DNA of 7,768 nucleotides from Chloroflexota bacterium (GTDB taxonomy: Bacteria; Chloroflexota; Dehalococcoidia; GIF9; AB-539-J10): positions 1 through 7,768 of the forward strand of contig JAUVWD010000028.1 in the NCBI GenBank assembly GCA_030604285.1. Direction: 5' to 3'. A program made the translations under genes and the position numbers. Of the stretch, positions 6,934 through 7,768 are shown in pieces. The notes under the pieces were generated by a model. The model was not told the DNA's origin. It saw only the letters and a list, made by a program, of their open reading frames with translations, and ran no database searches. The first letter of the stretch is position 1, and the number at the start of each line of letters is the position of its first letter.

Positions 6934-7227
6934 TCAAGGACCTGGAAAAATCTCTATTTCCGAACTCAGTAGCTCCAAGTCAGGGTAATTTTGACTGATG
7001 AACCTCACCACGCTCGATACCATTTCATGGGCATGTCCTCGGTGGTTGCTAACGCTGGCCACACCCAAGGTAGCTAGCTGCCATGAGTCCTGATTATCAA
7101 CTTCAGCTACAGAAACATTGTAGTCATTTCGCAGCCGCGTGGTAATGGACTTAATCACCCGCCGTTTTCCCTTAAGAGATTGATTCCCGGGAAGGCGAAG
7201 CTCTATGCGGCATACGCCAATATTCAT
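6934..7227 (-). CDS. DUF503 (YlxP-like) protein
   Basis: The 97-residue protein carries the DUF503 signature: GVCRIELRLPGNQSLKGKRR near the N-terminus, then RLRNDYNVSVAEVDNQDSWQ and ATLGVASVSNHRGHAHEM. Length and motif order are normal. The family has a small alpha/beta fold and no established biochemical function; in Firmicutes the gene (ylxP) sits beside infB and rbfA, hinting at translation or ribosome biogenesis. Here it lies between a zinc-ribbon gene (13-nt gap) and an MrfA-like helicase (7-nt gap), clearly in one transcription unit. The ATG at 7227 agrees with the conserved N-terminus, but the AAAGG preceding it directly touches the start codon, an unusually short spacing. Reinitiation after the upstream stop may therefore supply the ribosomes. 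Confidence 0.9.
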   Translation of the reverse strand: MNIGVCRIELRLPGNQSLKGKRRVIKSITTRLRNDYNVSVAEVDNQDSWQLATLGVASVSNHRGHAHEMVSSVVRFISQNYPDLELLSSEIEIFPGP

Positions 7228-7240
7228 CCTTTGTTAGTGA

Positions 7241-7534
7241 TCAAACCCGCTCTTCTCTGATCTTAGCGTAACAGTCACCGCAGTATACTGGCCGCCCTTC
7301 TTTGGGCTCAAAGGGCACTTCGGTCTCGCATCCGCAATTGGCACATATTGCCTTGTACATTATTCTTGACCGACCATAATCGCTGCCGTACCTCCGCCTG
7401 GATGCACGGCAGTCAGGGCAGCGAGTAGGTTCATGCTGCAAACCGCGCGATTGATAGAATTCTTGTTCACCCACGGTAAAGACAAAGGTTCTACTGCACT
7501 CCCGACAGGTTAAGGTCTTGTCTGCTAGAGCCAC
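7241..7534 (-). CDS. Small protein with two zinc ribbons (CxxC-x17-CxxC type)
   Basis: Starting at GTG 7534 the product has 97 residues. Cysteine pairs occur at 10/13 and 39/42 (first ribbon, around FVFTVGEQEFYQSRGL) and at 64/67 and 85/88 (second ribbon, spacing exactly CxxC-x17-CxxC, with VPFEPKEGRPVYC). This matches a widespread family of small zinc-ribbon proteins of unknown function, common in Chloroflexota and candidate phyla; binding to nucleic acid or protein is a guess. The frame stays open upstream to a TTG at 7639, but the GTG is chosen because AAAGGAGGTG lies just before it and the family begins at (M/V)ALADKTLTC. It is the first gene of the unit with DUF503 and the helicase. Confidence 0.85.
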   Translation of the reverse strand: MALADKTLTCRECSRTFVFTVGEQEFYQSRGLQHEPTRCPDCRASRRRYGSDYGRSRIMYKAICANCGCETEVPFEPKEGRPVYCGDCYAKIREERV

Positions 7535-7538
7535 TGCA

Positions 7539-7548
7539 CACCTCCTTT
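7539..7548 (-). promoter_or_regulatory. Strong ribosome-binding site deciding the GTG start
   Basis: AAAGGAGGTG on the minus strand is nearly a full complement of the 16S rRNA 3' end and sits 4 nt before GTG 7534 (6 nt from the AGGAGG core). It fixes the start of the two-zinc-ribbon protein and rules out the longer frame from TTG 7639. Confidence 0.85.
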
Positions 7549-7659
7549 GTAAATGACTTCTTACCTTGTTTAGTTGCAGTCTCCGCACGCCCAAGACCTC
7601 TACCGGACAGTCACTCGAGACACTCAAGGATAGCAACAATTCAAGGTATAACTACGAAT

Positions 7660-7689
7660 ACTATACGCTGTGATCATCAAACAAGTCAA
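7660..7689 (-). promoter_or_regulatory. Promoter of the zinc-ribbon/DUF503/helicase unit
   Basis: On the minus strand, -35 TTGACT (7689-7684) and -10 TATAGT (7665-7660) are separated by 18 bp; each matches the sigma70 consensus at five of six positions. Transcription would begin near 7653 and leave a leader of about 118 nt before GTG 7534. That leader shows only a weak GTCTC/GAGAC inverted repeat (7617-7621 with 7579-7583), and I recognise no riboswitch in it. Confidence 0.7.
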
Positions 7690-7739
7690 GGTCTAAGGAC
7701 TCTTCTTCGAGCCTGCCTGTACAATTGTTTCTTGGGCTA

Positions 7740-7748
7740 TGGTATAAT
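7740..7748 (+). promoter_or_regulatory. Extended -10 promoter pointing out of the right edge
   Basis: TGG TATAAT (TGn plus a perfect -10) occupies 7740-7748 on the plus strand. No good -35 is seen at 16 to 18 bp; TGTACA lies 19 bp upstream. It is divergent from the promoter at 7660-7689 and presumably drives a gene starting beyond the window. Confidence 0.5.
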
Positions 7749-7768
7749 TCTAGCCAATTTCAAATTAA

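Noticed and set aside
7535..7639. N-terminal extension of the zinc-ribbon protein from TTG 7639
   Set aside because: A near-perfect ribosome-binding site precedes GTG 7534, the extra 35 residues are unlike the family, and the extension covers the untranslated leader.

Overview
The window looks like a compact stretch of bacterial chromosome with roughly balanced GC. It is densely coded, mostly on the minus strand, and shows no insertion sequences, CRISPR array, rRNA or tRNA. The combination of a KhpA/S16 pair, a DUF503 protein, a small two-zinc-ribbon protein, a lipid-anchored-style MA-clan peptidase and short TATAAT-type promoters suggests Chloroflexota, perhaps Dehalococcoidia. That assignment is inference from remembered protein style and was not tested.

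Layout, left to right. (1) The start of a minus-strand gene leaves the left edge at position 47; its first residues form a CPIC zinc-ribbon knuckle. (2) Positions 48-325 are a non-coding gap with stem-loop potential. (3) A minus-strand four-gene unit covers 3864 to 326: endonuclease V (nfi), release factor 2 (prfB), a secreted membrane-anchored zinc metallopeptidase, and a NUDIX hydrolase. The prfB gene is split by the classical +1 programmed frameshift (CTT TGA C at 3081-3075), so its real start is 3144, not the internal ATG at 2984. Its stop codon overlaps the peptidase start (ATGA). (4) An 81-bp divergent promoter region separates nfi from rpsP; both predicted transcripts begin almost at the start codon, so both may be leaderless. 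(5) A short plus-strand pair, rpsP and khpA, covers 3946-4464 and is followed by a hairpin/T-run terminator. The usual rimM-trmD-rplS partners are not next to it. (6) A second minus-strand unit covers 7534 to 4632: a two-zinc-ribbon protein, a DUF503 (YlxP-like) protein, and an MrfA/YprA-family DEAH helicase with a DUF1998-type C-terminal region and a terminal cysteine cluster. It is driven by a good sigma70-type promoter at 7689-7660. (7) An extended -10 promoter at 7740-7748 points out of the right edge.

Functionally, the window mixes translation genes (S16, KhpA, RF2) with genome or nucleotide maintenance (endonuclease V, MrfA-like helicase, possibly the NUDIX enzyme). The genes are ordinary conserved families. 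The interesting signals are regulatory: the RF2 frameshift, its possible knock-on effect on the coupled peptidase, and the leaderless divergent promoters. I did not find a convincing undescribed system.
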